Position numbers and translations under genes: made by a program
Notes under the pieces: model-generated
Told to the model about the DNA's origin: nothing
Database searches by the model: none
Seen by the model: only the letters and a program-made list of their open reading frames with translations
Assembly (NCBI RefSeq): GCF_030730875.1
Contig: NZ_JAVAMA010000004.1
Location: 310,001-374,000, forward strand
Direction: 5' to 3'
Source of the DNA: Sphingomonas sp. DG1-23
GTDB taxonomy: Bacteria; Pseudomonadota; Alphaproteobacteria; Sphingomonadales; Sphingomonadaceae
DNA: 64,000 nucleotides
Shown: piece by piece, positions 11,982 through 21,010 of the stretch
Layout: the number at the start of each line of letters is the position of its first letter
Numbering within the stretch: the first letter of the stretch is position 1

Positions 11982-12377
11982 ATGGCTTTGACCGATCCCC
12001 TGGGTGATATGCTCACCCGCATCCGCAACGGCCAGCGCGCCAAGAAGGACTCCGTCCTGACCCCGGCGTCGAAGCTGCGTGCGCGCGTTCTCGATGTTCT
12101 CCAGCGCGAAGGCTACATCCGTGGCTATAGCGAGGAGCAGATGGGCCCCGCCGCGGGCATCCGCATCGAGCTGAAATATTTCGAGGGCCAGCCGGCGATC
12201 AAGCACGTCGCGCGCGTCTCGAAGCCCGGCCGCCGCGTCTATTCGGGTTCGCAGGAACTGCCCCGGATCCGCAACGGCCTCGGCATCACGATCGTCTCGA
12301 CGCCTCGCGGCGTTCTCTCGGACGCGGAAGCGCGCGAGCAGAATGTCGGCGGCGAAGTGCTCGCGGAGGTGTTCTGA
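11982..12377 (+). CDS. rpsH: 30S ribosomal protein S8
   Basis: 131 residues. S8 binds helix 21 of 16S rRNA and, in E. coli, represses the spc operon through an mRNA site in rplE. It starts [20 protein letters not shown], with [15 protein letters not shown] in the middle and the C-terminal signature [20 protein letters not shown]. The stop overlaps the rplF start by one base. Confidence 0.97.
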   Translation: MALTDPLGDMLTRIRNGQRAKKDSVLTPASKLRARVLDVLQREGYIRGYSEEQMGPAAGIRIELKYFEGQPAIKHVARVSKPGRRVYSGSQELPRIRNGLGITIVSTPRGVLSDAEAREQNVGGEVLAEVF

Positions 12378-12910
12378 TGAGCCGCATCGGCAAGAAGCCG
12401 GTCACCGTGCCGGCGGGCGTCACGACCTCGATCGAGGGCAAGACGCTCAACGTGAAGGGGCCCAAGGGCACCCTCAGCCTCGCGATGCGCGACGAGATCA
12501 GCTACACGATCGAGGACGGCGGCATTTCGGTGCAGCCGGCCAACGAGACCAAGCAGGCGCGTGCCTTCTGGGGCATGCAGCGCACGCTGGTCCAGAACCT
12601 GATCACCGGCGTGACCGAGGGCTTCTCCAAGAAGCTCCTGATCACCGGCGTCGGTTATCGTGCGGCTTCGCAGGGCAAGGTGCTCAAGCTCCAGCTCGGC
12701 TATTCGCACGACGTCAATTTCGACATCCCTGAGGGAATCGAGATCAAGACGCCGGATCAGACCACGGTCGAAATTTCGGGCATCGACAAGCAGAAGGTCG
12801 GCCAGGTGGCCGCGGAAATTCGTCGTTGGCGCAAGCCGGAGCCCTATAAGGGCAAGGGCATCAAGTATGACGGCGAGTTCATCTTCCGTAAGGAAGGAAA
12901 GAAGAAGTGA
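12377..12910 (+). CDS. rplF: 50S ribosomal protein L6
   Basis: 177 residues. L6 stabilises the factor-binding region near the sarcin-ricin loop. It begins [20 protein letters not shown], with [32 protein letters not shown] and the C-terminal signature [19 protein letters not shown]. Translation is coupled to rpsH upstream, and the last four bases overlap rplR (GTGA). Confidence 0.97.
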   Translation: MSRIGKKPVTVPAGVTTSIEGKTLNVKGPKGTLSLAMRDEISYTIEDGGISVQPANETKQARAFWGMQRTLVQNLITGVTEGFSKKLLITGVGYRAASQGKVLKLQLGYSHDVNFDIPEGIEIKTPDQTTVEISGIDKQKVGQVAAEIRRWRKPEPYKGKGIKYDGEFIFRKEGKKK

Positions 12911-13269
12911 TCAGCACCAAGGGTCTTTCGCTTTTCGCAAAGCGTCGTCGCCGCAACCGCACTGCGCTTCGTGCGCGCGCTGGTGGCCGTCCCCGGCTTT
13001 CGATCCATCGCTCGGGCAAGCACATCTATGCCCAGGTGATCGACGATGCGCAGGGCCGGACGATTGCCTCGGCATCGACGCTCGAAAAGGACGTGCGCGG
13101 CACGACCGGCGCGACCGTCGCGGCGGCGCAGGAAGTCGGCAAGCGCGTCGCCGAGGCAGCCAAGGCTGCCGGCGTGACGCAGGTCGTCTTCGATCGCGGC
13201 GGCTTCCTTTATCATGGCCGCGTCAAGGCGCTGGCGGATGCCGCTCGTGAGAGCGGACTGGAGTTCTAA
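12907..13269 (+). CDS. rplR: 50S ribosomal protein L18
   Basis: 120 residues, starting at GTG within the rplF stop region (GTGA overlap). L18 binds 5S rRNA with L5. Visible parts are [40 protein letters not shown] and the C-terminal [20 protein letters not shown]. The GTG gives [13 protein letters not shown], the usual alphaproteobacterial beginning. Confidence 0.96.
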   Translation: MISTKGLSLFAKRRRRNRTALRARAGGRPRLSIHRSGKHIYAQVIDDAQGRTIASASTLEKDVRGTTGATVAAAQEVGKRVAEAAKAAGVTQVVFDRGGFLYHGRVKALADAARESGLEF

Positions 13270-13271
13270 AC

Positions 13272-14033
13272 ATGGCTGACGAGAACAACACGCCGGAAGG
13301 CGCGCCCGTCGAGGCCGGCGCTCCCACCCAGGACAGCGGTGGGTATCAGGGCGGCGGCGGCGGTGGTCGCGGTCGTGGCGGCCCCGGCGGCGGTGGTCGC
13401 GGTCGTGGCGGCCCGGGCGGCGGTGGTGGCCGCGGCGGTCGTGACGGCGGTCGCGGCGGTCGTGACAATCGCGGCGGTCCGCGCGGCGCGCAGGACGATG
13501 GCGGCGAAGAGCTGATCGAAAAGCTCGTCCACATCAATCGCGTCTCGAAGACCGTGAAGGGCGGCAAGCGCTTCGGTTTCGCGGCTTTGGTCGTCGTCGG
13601 CGACGGCAAGGGCCGGGTCGGCTTCGGTCACGGCAAGGCGCGCGAAGTGCCGGAAGCCATCTCCAAGGCCACTGCGGCTGCGAAGAAGGCGATGGTCCGC
13701 GTTCCGCTCAAGGAAGGCCGCACGCTGCATCATGACGGCAACGGGCATTTCGGTGCCGGTCGCGTCACCGTCCGCTCGGCGCCGCAGGGTACCGGCATCA
13801 TCGCGGGTGGCCCGATGCGCGCCATCTTCGAGAGCCTGGGCGTTGCCGACGTCGTCACCAAGTCGGTCGGCACGTCGAACCCCTACAACATGATCCGCGC
13901 CACCTTCGAAGCGCTCGGCGAGCAGACCTCGCCGAAGAGCGTTGCGCAGCGCCGCGGCAAGAAGATCGCCGACCTGCTCGGCCGTGGCGGTTCGAACACC
14001 GCCGAGGCCGATGCGGCCGCGATCGCGGAGTAA
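13272..14033 (+). CDS. rpsE: 30S ribosomal protein S5 with Gly/Arg-rich N-terminal extension
   Basis: 253 residues against about 167 in E. coli. The S5 body starts near residue 77 ([20 protein letters not shown]) and shows [20 protein letters not shown] and [20 protein letters not shown]. Residues ~25-72 are a low-complexity tract of [12 protein letters not shown] units, i.e. RGG/RG repeats, encoded partly by a 27-bp direct repeat around 13364 and 13391. S5 acts at the mRNA entry and in decoding fidelity; the extension probably lies on the solvent side. Similar tails exist in sphingomonads as far as I recall. Confidence 0.96.
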   Translation: MADENNTPEGAPVEAGAPTQDSGGYQGGGGGGRGRGGPGGGGRGRGGPGGGGGRGGRDGGRGGRDNRGGPRGAQDDGGEELIEKLVHINRVSKTVKGGKRFGFAALVVVGDGKGRVGFGHGKAREVPEAISKATAAAKKAMVRVPLKEGRTLHHDGNGHFGAGRVTVRSAPQGTGIIAGGPMRAIFESLGVADVVTKSVGTSNPYNMIRATFEALGEQTSPKSVAQRRGKKIADLLGRGGSNTAEADAAAIAE

Positions 14034-14038
14034 CTGAC

Positions 14039-14218
14039 ATGGCGAAGATCAAGATCAAGCAGATCGGCTCGCCGATCCGCCGCACCAAGGATCAGCGCGC
14101 AACGCTGATCGGCCTTGGCCTCAACAAGATGCACAAGGTCTCGGAGCTGGAAGACAGCCCCGAGGTTCGCGGCATGATCCGCAAGCTGCCGCACATGGTC
14201 GAGGTGATCGAGGGCTGA
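14039..14218 (+). CDS. rpmD: 50S ribosomal protein L30
   Basis: 59 residues. L30 is a small large-subunit protein absent from many bacterial lineages. It reads [20 protein letters not shown], then [20 protein letters not shown] and [16 protein letters not shown]. The ATG follows the rpsE stop by 5 nt. A strong terminator follows, which is unusual because rplO normally continues the operon directly. Confidence 0.96.
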   Translation: MAKIKIKQIGSPIRRTKDQRATLIGLGLNKMHKVSELEDSPEVRGMIRKLPHMVEVIEG

Positions 14219-14245
14219 AGCTTTCGACCTTCGTATGGAAACGGG

Positions 14246-14276
14246 GAAGGGGCGGCAGGCGACTGTCGCCCCTTTC
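14246..14276 (+). terminator. strong hairpin terminator after rpmD
   Basis: GAAGGGGCGGCAG and CTGTCGCCCCTTTC form a stem of about 12 bp around a four-base loop, followed by ATT. It would end the rplN-rpmD transcript here, before the reverse-strand eCIS-core gene. Downstream rplO-secY-adk would then need another promoter. Confidence 0.75.
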
Positions 14277-14323
14277 ATTGTCGGGAAGCGGAGCGCGCAC
14301 GCCTCGAAAAAGGGTGATGGCGT

Positions 14324-16030
14324 CTACGGTGCCGCGCCGCCGGCGACGAGCTTGTCGATGTCGATCCAGCCGATGAGCGAGGTCTTCGACGACGACCAGG
14401 GATTTTCGGGGTTGCCGAACTGCACGCGCAGATCGGAAATGCAGACGAAGAGCTCGGTCGTCCGTGCGGTGCTCCCGCCGCCGTCGATCGTGTGCCACTT
14501 CTCCCATTTCTCGCCGGGCTTGTCCTTGGGGCCGGGCGCCGGCTCGGACGATTTGAAGACCGCGATGTGCTTGAACGCGCCTTTCGCCAGCGTGACCTGC
14601 GTCGCCGTGCTCACGCCGTAGGGCTGGGCCGAGCCGGCGCCGAGCAGGATATATTCGCCGGGCCTCGGACGGCCGGTCATCGGCGTGGCGGGGCGGACCA
14701 GCGCGTCGTCCTGCGCATCGAGCGCGGCCTGATCGATCTTGAGCTTGTCGATCTTGGCCTGGAGCTTGTCCTTCTCCCGTTTCATCGCAGCGATAGCCGC
14801 GCCGATCTGCTTGATTGCGAGGTCCTGGCCCTTGATCTGCTGATCGACGCCTTTGTCGTGAAATTTCTCGCCCGTCTTCGAATCCGCCAGCTCGATCTTC
14901 TTTTGCTCGAACTTGGCGATACGCGCATTCTGTTCATTCGTCGGCTTGACGAACATCTGGATCGCCTTGTTGAACGCGTCGATCTGCGCCTGGATGCCGA
15001 ATTCCTTGTTGTAGATCGCGAGGATCCCGGAGAGCAGGCGGGTCATCCGAAGCGACTCCTTCGCGTCCCTGCCCAATGCCTTCGACCTGATTTTCGATGC
15101 GTCGGAGAAGGTCTGACCGGCGAATTCGATGCAGGTCGTGAAGTTCTTGACCGGTGTCGCGGTCTGCACGCTCATCTCGATTTCGGTGCCGTCGTCGAGT
15201 TTGACCGGCCGCATCCGCCAGCGGCCTTCCTGGATGTCCTTGATCTCCGCCTCGGAGACGATCGTGGTCTTGTCGCCATAGCGTCCTTCGGCTGCCTCGA
15301 GGATCGCCCGACGCATCTTGTCGCCCTCGGTCTCGACCGCCTGCTCTGTCGCCGGGACGGACGCCGCTGCCGGGGCTTGCTGCCGCTGGATGGCCGCGCC
15401 ACCGGCACCGCTGCCGCCTCTCGGGCGATTGGCGAGGAGCGTCGCTGCTGGACGGTCCGCGACCACGGCGTCCGCCACGGCGTCGGCGTGGCGCTCGTAT
15501 GCATCGCCGATTTGGCCGATGCCGCCCTTGAGCGAAATGCCCTGACGCTGCTGTACGACATGGGTGAGCTCGTGCGCCAGCAGCCGTGTTCCTTCGGTCG
15601 TGCCGGGGGTATATTCGCCCTGCCCGAAGACGATGTTCTGGCCCAGCGTATAGGCACGCGCATCGACTGCCCGTGCCGCATACGCGGCCTGAGTGCCGGC
15701 GTGGACGCGTACGGAAGAGAAGTCGTGCCGCAAACGCGCTTCCATGAACGTCCTGGCGGCGGGGTCGAGCGGTCGACCTGGTGCGCGCGCCACGTCATAC
15801 GCGATCGGCGGTGCCGCCGGGCGGGCTTCTCGCGCATCGGCGCTTTTGGTTTGTATAATGCCCGCCGAAGGATGGACCGGAGTCCGGCAGAAATCCCGCA
15901 TGGACGCAAGGGCCGCGTCCGAGGATGTGGCGGCGGAGTTTTCAATGTCGTTTTGCAACTGCCGCGGCACGGCTTGCCGGGGCGCCTTCGGTTTCTCCAG
16001 ACGAGTCCGCAAGCCTGGCCTCCTTTTCAT
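14324..16030 (-). CDS. eCIS-core (DUF4157) HExxH domain protein with possible C-terminal cysteine peptidase
   Basis: 568 residues. Residues ~84-162 match the eCIS core domain: PGRPLDPAARTFMEARLRHD, FSSVRVHAG, then the zinc-protease-like LAHELTHVVQQ (HELTH at 153-157), followed by DAYERHADAVADAVV. Such domains mark cargo of extracellular contractile injection systems and some toxins. Residues 365-440 look like a coiled coil. At the C-terminus C300 (FTTCIEFAG), H488 (FKHIAVFK) and D516 (HTIDGGG) are spaced like the triad of an NlpC/P60 or CHAP-type enzyme; this is inference. No signal peptide. It runs against the ribosomal genes, between rpmD and rplO. No contractile sheath or baseplate genes are in the window. 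The ATG has no clear SD. Confidence 0.8.
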   Translation of the reverse strand: MKRRPGLRTRLEKPKAPRQAVPRQLQNDIENSAATSSDAALASMRDFCRTPVHPSAGIIQTKSADAREARPAAPPIAYDVARAPGRPLDPAARTFMEARLRHDFSSVRVHAGTQAAYAARAVDARAYTLGQNIVFGQGEYTPGTTEGTRLLAHELTHVVQQRQGISLKGGIGQIGDAYERHADAVADAVVADRPAATLLANRPRGGSGAGGAAIQRQQAPAAASVPATEQAVETEGDKMRRAILEAAEGRYGDKTTIVSEAEIKDIQEGRWRMRPVKLDDGTEIEMSVQTATPVKNFTTCIEFAGQTFSDASKIRSKALGRDAKESLRMTRLLSGILAIYNKEFGIQAQIDAFNKAIQMFVKPTNEQNARIAKFEQKKIELADSKTGEKFHDKGVDQQIKGQDLAIKQIGAAIAAMKREKDKLQAKIDKLKIDQAALDAQDDALVRPATPMTGRPRPGEYILLGAGSAQPYGVSTATQVTLAKGAFKHIAVFKSSEPAPGPKDKPGEKWEKWHTIDGGGSTARTTELFVCISDLRVQFGNPENPWSSSKTSLIGWIDIDKLVAGGAAP

Positions 16031-16241
16031 TGCACGCGTTGCAGGCGAAACAAGAGATCGGGCCAGATACGTCCATTAAACCCGATCGTTGTCGAGTCAT
16101 TCTTGTGCAGGATTGGCGGGGCCTGCCGAGCGTATGGCAGGAACTGCCCGGGCAACATAAGGGGTGACAAATCGCGATGCCGCCGCTATGCGCCCCGCTT
16201 CCTTTCCATCAGCGCGACAAAAGCGAAAGCGAGTGCACGAC

Positions 16242-16781
16242 ATGAAACTGAACGATCTCCGCGACAACGCAGGTGCCCGTCCCTCCAAGATCCGCGTCGG
16301 ACGCGGCATCGGCTCGGGCAAGGGCAAGACCGCCGGCCGCGGCCAGAAGGGTCAGAAGAGCCGCGAAGGCGTTTCGATCAACGGCTTCGAGGGCGGCCAG
16401 ATGCCGCTCCACATGCGGATCCCGAAGCGCGGCTTCAACAACATCTTCGCCAAGGACTATTCCGAGGTGAATCTCGGCGCGATCCAGAAGGCGATCGACT
16501 CGGGCAAGCTGACCGCGACCGACATCACCCAGGCCGAGCTCAACGCCGCCGGCCTGACCCGTGGCGGCAAGGACGGCGTCCGCCTCCTCGGCAAGGGCGA
16601 GCTGACCGCGAAGCTCAACTTCACCGTCGCCGGCGCGTCGAAGACCGCGATCGAGGCAGTGCAGAAGGCTGGCGGTTCAGTGACGATCCCGGAAATCGTG
16701 CCGGCGCACGAGAAGCACAAGGCGAAGCATCGCTCGGTGCAGAAGGTCATTGCCGCCAAGAAGGCCGGCAAGCAGGGCTGA
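16242..16781 (+). CDS. rplO: 50S ribosomal protein L15
   Basis: 179 residues, somewhat longer than E. coli L15. L15 is a late-assembling protein that joins several 23S domains. It begins [20 protein letters not shown] and contains [38 protein letters not shown] and [10 protein letters not shown] use ATG 16242; an in-frame ATG at 16164 adds 26 residues not seen in L15. It normally follows rpmD by a few bases but here sits 2 kb away, beyond an inserted reverse gene. Confidence 0.96.
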   Translation: MKLNDLRDNAGARPSKIRVGRGIGSGKGKTAGRGQKGQKSREGVSINGFEGGQMPLHMRIPKRGFNNIFAKDYSEVNLGAIQKAIDSGKLTATDITQAELNAAGLTRGGKDGVRLLGKGELTAKLNFTVAGASKTAIEAVQKAGGSVTIPEIVPAHEKHKAKHRSVQKVIAAKKAGKQG

Positions 16782-16788
16782 ACGTCTC

Positions 16789-16817
16789 GGGAGGGCAGGG
16801 CGCACGTCCTGCCCTCC
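16789..16817 (+). other. hairpin between rplO and secY
   Basis: GGGAGGGCAGG pairs with CCTGCCCTCC around a 7-base loop. No T-run follows; instead GTTCGCTCAGGGCGAAC, another small palindrome of the Sphingomonas repeat family, comes directly after. It may be an attenuator or processing site, since secY still depends on this transcript. Confidence 0.5.
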
Positions 16818-16941
16818 GTTCGCTCAGGGCGAACGGTTCGGGGGCAGGCGCCGCATTGCCCTTGAGACCGGAGGACTTATATGAGCGGCGGGGGCGGTCG
16901 AACGCTTTCCCGCCGCTTTGGTTTCCAGGATAATCGCGCAC

Positions 16942-18303
16942 ATGGCATCCGCAGCCGACCAACTCGCCTCCAGCATCAATCTGTCGAAGTTCAGCAAGGC
17001 GACCGAACTCAAGAAGCGCCTGTGGTTCACCCTCGGCGCGCTGATCGTCTTCCGGCTGCTCAGCTATGTGCCGCTGCCCGGCGTCGACCCCACCCAGCTC
17101 AACCTGCTCGCGCAGCAGACCAGCGGCGGCGTGCTCGATTTCTTCAACAGCTTCACCGGCGGCGCGCTCAACCGCATGTCGGTGGTCGCGCTGGGCGTGA
17201 TGCCCTACATCACCGCCTCGATCGTGGTGCAGCTCGCGACCTCGCTGTCGCCGCAGCTCAACGCGATCAAGAAGGAAGGCGAGAGCGGCCGCAAGCGCCT
17301 CAACCAGTACACCCGCTACGGCACCGTCGGCCTCACCGCGGTGCAGGGCTGGTTCATCGCAGTGGGGCTCGAGAGCTTCGGCGCGAGCCAGGGGCTGCAG
17401 GCGGTGATCGAGCCGGGCCTGCTGTTCCGCATCGGCGCGGTGATCAGCCTCGTCGGCGGCACCTTGTTCCTGATGTGGCTGGGCGAGCAGATCACCAGCC
17501 GCGGCGTCGGCAACGGCATCTCGCTGATCATCATGGCGGGCATCGTCGCGCATCTGCCGATGACGGTGGTTCAGCTGTTCGAGAGCGGTCGCACCGGCAC
17601 GATCGATCCGCTGCGCCTCGTCACGATCATCGCCGCGGTGGCCGCGATCGTGCTGTTCATCTGCTTCATGGAGCGCGCCCAGCGGCGCATCCTGATCCAG
17701 TATCCCAAGCGCCAGACGGCGCGCGGGGTGCAGGCCGAGCGCAGCCATCTGCCGCTCAAGCTCAATACCGCCGGCGTGATCCCTCCGATCTTCGCGTCGT
17801 CGCTGCTGCTGCTGCCGCTGACCATCACCCAGTTCGCCGGCCAGGCGACCGCGGGCGAAAGCGCGTGGGGCGATTTCGTGATCAGCCTCAACACCTGGCT
17901 GCGCCACGGCTCGCCGGTGTACATGGCGCTCTATGCCGCCGGCATCATCTTCTTCTCGTTCTTCTATACCGCCGTGGTGTTCAATCCTGAGGAGACTGCG
18001 GACAATCTCAAGCGCTATGGCGGGTTCATCCCCGGCATTCGCCCCGGCAAGAACACCGAGACCTATTTCGATTACGTGCTGACCCGCATCACCGTGATCG
18101 GTGCGGCCTATCTCACGATCATCTGCCTGCTGCCCGAATATCTGGTGACGGCGATGGGCATTCCGTTCCTGATGGGCGGCACCAGCCTGTTGATCGTGGT
18201 CAACGTGACGATGGACACGGTGACGCAGATCCAGTCGCATCTGCTGGCGCACCAATATGGCGATCTGATCAAGAAGGCGAAGCTGAAGGGCCGCATGCGC
18301 TGA
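16942..18303 (+). CDS. secY: protein translocase subunit SecY
   Basis: 453 residues with ten predicted membrane helices. SecY is the channel of the SecYEG translocon in the inner membrane. Characteristic segments are FRLLSYVPLPGVDPTQLN (TM1), MSVVALGVMPYITASIVVQL (TM2), RGVGNGISLIIMAGIVAHLP (TM5) and KRYGGFIPGIRPGKNTETYF before TM9. I prefer ATG 16942 (MASAADQLASSINL) over TTG 16918: AGGA lies 11 nt upstream and the longer form is not typical. adk follows after 102 nt. Confidence 0.96.
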   Translation: MASAADQLASSINLSKFSKATELKKRLWFTLGALIVFRLLSYVPLPGVDPTQLNLLAQQTSGGVLDFFNSFTGGALNRMSVVALGVMPYITASIVVQLATSLSPQLNAIKKEGESGRKRLNQYTRYGTVGLTAVQGWFIAVGLESFGASQGLQAVIEPGLLFRIGAVISLVGGTLFLMWLGEQITSRGVGNGISLIIMAGIVAHLPMTVVQLFESGRTGTIDPLRLVTIIAAVAAIVLFICFMERAQRRILIQYPKRQTARGVQAERSHLPLKLNTAGVIPPIFASSLLLLPLTITQFAGQATAGESAWGDFVISLNTWLRHGSPVYMALYAAGIIFFSFFYTAVVFNPEETADNLKRYGGFIPGIRPGKNTETYFDYVLTRITVIGAAYLTIICLLPEYLVTAMGIPFLMGGTSLLIVVNVTMDTVTQIQSHLLAHQYGDLIKKAKLKGRMR

Positions 18304-18405
18304 GGCGAGGACCGCCCTGCGCTTGTCGAAGGGCGGTACTTCCCGGTACGGGTATATTGAACGGTGCTTCGTCAATCGCGGCACGAACGGTTTTTGGGGA
18401 GCCGC

Positions 18406-19059
18406 ATGAACATCATCCTGTTGGGGCCTCCGGGTGCGGGCAAGGGCACCCAGGCGAGCCGCCTCGAGGCGGAACGCGGCATGGTGCAGCTTTCGACCGG
18501 CGACATGCTGCGCGCCGCGGTCAAGGCGGGCACGCCCACGGGCATCAAGGCCAAGGCCGTGATGGACGCGGGCGAGCTGGTGTCGGACGATATCGTCTCG
18601 GGCATCATCGGCGAGCGGCTCGACATGGCCGATACCGGGAGCGGCGCCATCTTCGACGGCTATCCGCGCACTGCGGCGCAGGCCGAATCGCTCGATAGCC
18701 TGTTGTCCGAGCGCGGCCGCAAGCTCGATTACGTCATCGAGCTGCAGGTCGACGAGGATGCGCTGGTCGATCGCATCACCGGCCGCTTCACCTGCGCCCA
18801 GTGCGGCGCCGGCTATCACGATCGCTTCAAGCTGCCCAAGGTCGCCGAGACCTGCGACGTCTGCGGCAGCCACGAGTTCAAGCGCCGCCCCGACGACAAT
18901 GCCGAGACGGTGCGCACCCGCATGGCCGAATATCGCGCCAAGACCGCGCCGATCCTGCCCTTCTACGAAGCGCGGGGGCTTGTCCGCCGGGTCGACGGCA
19001 TGGCCGATATGGACGAAGTCGGCGCGCAGATCGCGGCCATCCTCGACGGACGGGACTGA
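18406..19059 (+). CDS. adk: adenylate kinase, zinc-lid type
   Basis: 217 residues. It interconverts AMP + ATP and 2 ADP. The P-loop GPPGAGKGTQA is at residues 7-17, the AMP site STGDMLR follows, and the LID domain carries CAQC and CDVC, a four-cysteine zinc site as in Gram-positive enzymes. I start at ATG 18406 (MNIILLGPPGAGKGTQ) because the family always begins at the first strand of the P-loop; an ATG-less extension upstream is unrelated. It is the last core gene before a non-ribosomal insertion. Confidence 0.96.
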   Translation: MNIILLGPPGAGKGTQASRLEAERGMVQLSTGDMLRAAVKAGTPTGIKAKAVMDAGELVSDDIVSGIIGERLDMADTGSGAIFDGYPRTAAQAESLDSLLSERGRKLDYVIELQVDEDALVDRITGRFTCAQCGAGYHDRFKLPKVAETCDVCGSHEFKRRPDDNAETVRTRMAEYRAKTAPILPFYEARGLVRRVDGMADMDEVGAQIAAILDGRD

Positions 19060-19137
19060 GCGAGCAACCCTCGCTTAACGCTTTGAAGTGCAAGCTTTCC
19101 GCAATGGCCGCGCCGGCCGTGGGGAGGAGTTTGCGCA

Positions 19138-20154
19138 ATGTCGCCCAAACAGGCAGTGCTGAAGCTGGCATCGGCCACCGGGCTGGCCGCGCTCGCCCGC
19201 GCCGCCACTGCGTCGCAGCTGCGCATCCTGTGCTATCACGGCCTGTGGCTTGCGCCCGGCAAGCCCTATGGCAATTGCCTGTTCATGGCGCCCGAGCAGT
19301 TCGAGGCGCGGATGGCCCGGCTGCGCCGGTCGCGGCGTCCGGTGCTGCCGCTCGGCGAGGCGGTGGCGCGGCTCGCCGCGAACGATCTGCCGCCGGCCGC
19401 CGTGGTGATCACGATCGATGACGGCTGGGCTTCGACGCGCAGCCATATGCTGCCGGTCCTCGAACGCTACGCATTGCCGGCGACGCTCTACGCCACGACC
19501 TGGTATTCGGGGCGCGACTTGCCGGTGATCAACGTCGCAGTCGATTATCTGCTCACCGCAGCCGGCCGCGGCGACGCGCGCCAGCCGATCGTCCGGCGGA
19601 TCGAGGCGCTTCCCGAAGCCGAGCGGCTCGCCGCGCTTCGTGCGTTGGGGCGCGAGGCGGGGGTAGCCGAGACGTGGCTCGCGACCCGGCAATTCCATTT
19701 GCTCGGCCCCGCCGAGCTCGCCGACGTCCAGCGCCGCGGCCTCGACGTTCAGCTGCACACCCATCGCCACATCGATGTCGGCGCGCTTCCCGGCCGGCTG
19801 GTCGACGAGGTCGAGCAGAACCGGGCGTTCATCGCCTGCGCGACCGGCGCGCGTCCCGCGACGCATTTCTGCTACCCCAGCGGCACGTGGCATCCTGCCG
19901 CGCCCGAATTGCTCGCCGGCTGCGGAGTCGAATCGGCGACTTTGGTGACCGAAGGCATCAACGCGCCGGGATGCGATCCGCGCGCATTGCGCCGCTTCGT
20001 CGATGGGCCCTCGGTCCATCCGGTCGCGTTCGATGGCTATCTCGACGGGACGCTCCATTATCTCACTGCCGCGCGGGGCGTTGCCGCAGACGTGCGGCTC
20101 GAGGCGCCGCGCCGCGCTGCCGCGGCTTCGAGCATGCTTCTCTGCGCGATCTAG
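19138..20154 (+). CDS. polysaccharide deacetylase family protein (NodB homology)
   Basis: 338 residues. The N-terminal part shows LRILCYHGLW, then the metal-binding TIDDGWAS (the DD pair of NodB domains), LPATLYATTW, and HTHRHIDVG with the H-x-H metal ligands. Carbohydrate esterase 4 enzymes remove N- or O-acetyl groups from polysaccharides. No clear signal peptide, so it may act on lipid-linked precursors or be membrane-associated. A central ~60-residue insertion precedes the HTH motif. Substrate unknown. It opens the non-ribosomal block between adk and rpsM. Confidence 0.8.
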   Translation: MSPKQAVLKLASATGLAALARAATASQLRILCYHGLWLAPGKPYGNCLFMAPEQFEARMARLRRSRRPVLPLGEAVARLAANDLPPAAVVITIDDGWASTRSHMLPVLERYALPATLYATTWYSGRDLPVINVAVDYLLTAAGRGDARQPIVRRIEALPEAERLAALRALGREAGVAETWLATRQFHLLGPAELADVQRRGLDVQLHTHRHIDVGALPGRLVDEVEQNRAFIACATGARPATHFCYPSGTWHPAAPELLAGCGVESATLVTEGINAPGCDPRALRRFVDGPSVHPVAFDGYLDGTLHYLTAARGVAADVRLEAPRRAAAASSMLLCAI

Positions 20155-20179
20155 GCTAGGCTGGCGGCGGGAGGCTGCC

Positions 20180-20680
20180 ATGACCCTGCGATCCATATTG
20201 CCGCTGATGCTGCTCGCCGCGCCCGCCGCCGCGGAAACCCGCGACGTTTCGGATGCCGGCTTCACCAGCGCGCATCGGCTCACCATCGCCGCGCCGCCGG
20301 CCAAGGTGTGGGAGACGCTGCTGCGCCCCGGCCTGTGGTGGGAAGGCGGCCACACCTATAGCGGCGATGCCGCCAATTTGAGCATCGAAGCGCGTCCCGG
20401 CGGCTGCTGGTGCGAGAAGACCGCGAGCGGCGGCGTCGAGCATATGCGCGTCGTCTATGTGGCGCGCGGCGATATGCTGCGCATGACCGGCGGGCTCGGC
20501 CCGCTCCAGGCGCTGCCGGTCACCGGCGTGATGACGATCGGCCTCAAGCCCGCCGGCACCGGCACCGAACTCACCGCCAGCTATAACGTGGCGGGCGCGG
20601 GCCTGGGCGGCTTCGCCGTACCGGTCGACAAGGTGCTGGGCGTGCAGTGGCCGCGGCTCAAAGCCGCCGCCGAGCGTTGA
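20180..20680 (+). CDS. exported SRPBCC (START/Bet v1-like) protein
   Basis: 166 residues. The signal peptide is MTLRSILPLMLLAAPAAA with cleavage near residue 19. The mature part contains SAHRLTIAAPPAKVWETLLR, PGGCWCEK and GVMTIGLKPAGTGTELTASY, which fit the SRPBCC/AHSA1-type ligand-binding fold. The ligand is unknown; periplasmic location is inferred. I start at ATG 20180 because it gives the signal peptide; the frame is open further upstream inside the preceding gene. Confidence 0.75.
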   Translation: MTLRSILPLMLLAAPAAAETRDVSDAGFTSAHRLTIAAPPAKVWETLLRPGLWWEGGHTYSGDAANLSIEARPGGCWCEKTASGGVEHMRVVYVARGDMLRMTGGLGPLQALPVTGVMTIGLKPAGTGTELTASYNVAGAGLGGFAVPVDKVLGVQWPRLKAAAER

Positions 20681-20688
20681 GCGCGGAC

Positions 20689-20898
20689 ATGAGCGGCACC
20701 GATCTCGTCTCCACCGAGACCTCGACCCCACAGGAATTTGCCGCGCCGCAGCGCGCCGCGGCGCGTCTTCGTCTCGGCGATCGCTTCTCGGCGGTTGCCG
20801 AAGTCGAGGTCACGCCGGCGGGCCTGCTGGCGATCGGCGGCATGGTCGGCGCGATTCTGCTGGGCAGCGCCGCTGTGATTCGCGCCGCACGGCGCTGA
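20689..20898 (+). CDS. small single-pass membrane protein, unknown function
   Basis: 69 residues, beginning eight bases after the SRPBCC gene. The N-terminal half is polar (MSGTDLVSTETSTPQEFAAP), then RLRLGDRFSAVAEVEVT, and one hydrophobic helix near residues 45-63 (GLLAIGGMVGAILLGSAAVI) ends in RAARR. I do not recognise a family. Codon use and position right behind an exported protein make it plausible, though not certain. Confidence 0.5.
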   Translation: MSGTDLVSTETSTPQEFAAPQRAAARLRLGDRFSAVAEVEVTPAGLLAIGGMVGAILLGSAAVIRAARR

Positions 20899-21010
20899 AG
20901 CCGCTTCATGACGAAATCTTCATCCGCGCGTCACCGCGGCGTGAAGCGGCGCCGGTTAGGAAGAGGCAGGGCCGGCAGCTCGCCGGTTCCTTCTTCCACG
21001 GAGGATTTCG

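Noticed and set aside
14492..16933. 813-residue forward open frame across the eCIS-core gene and rplO
   Set aside because: The first part is antisense to the DUF4157 gene and the last part is an out-of-frame reading of rplO. The reverse-strand product has clear domain motifs, the forward one has none.
16747..18873. 708-residue reverse open frame opposite secY and adk
   Set aside because: Shadow of two certain genes; no recognisable domain.
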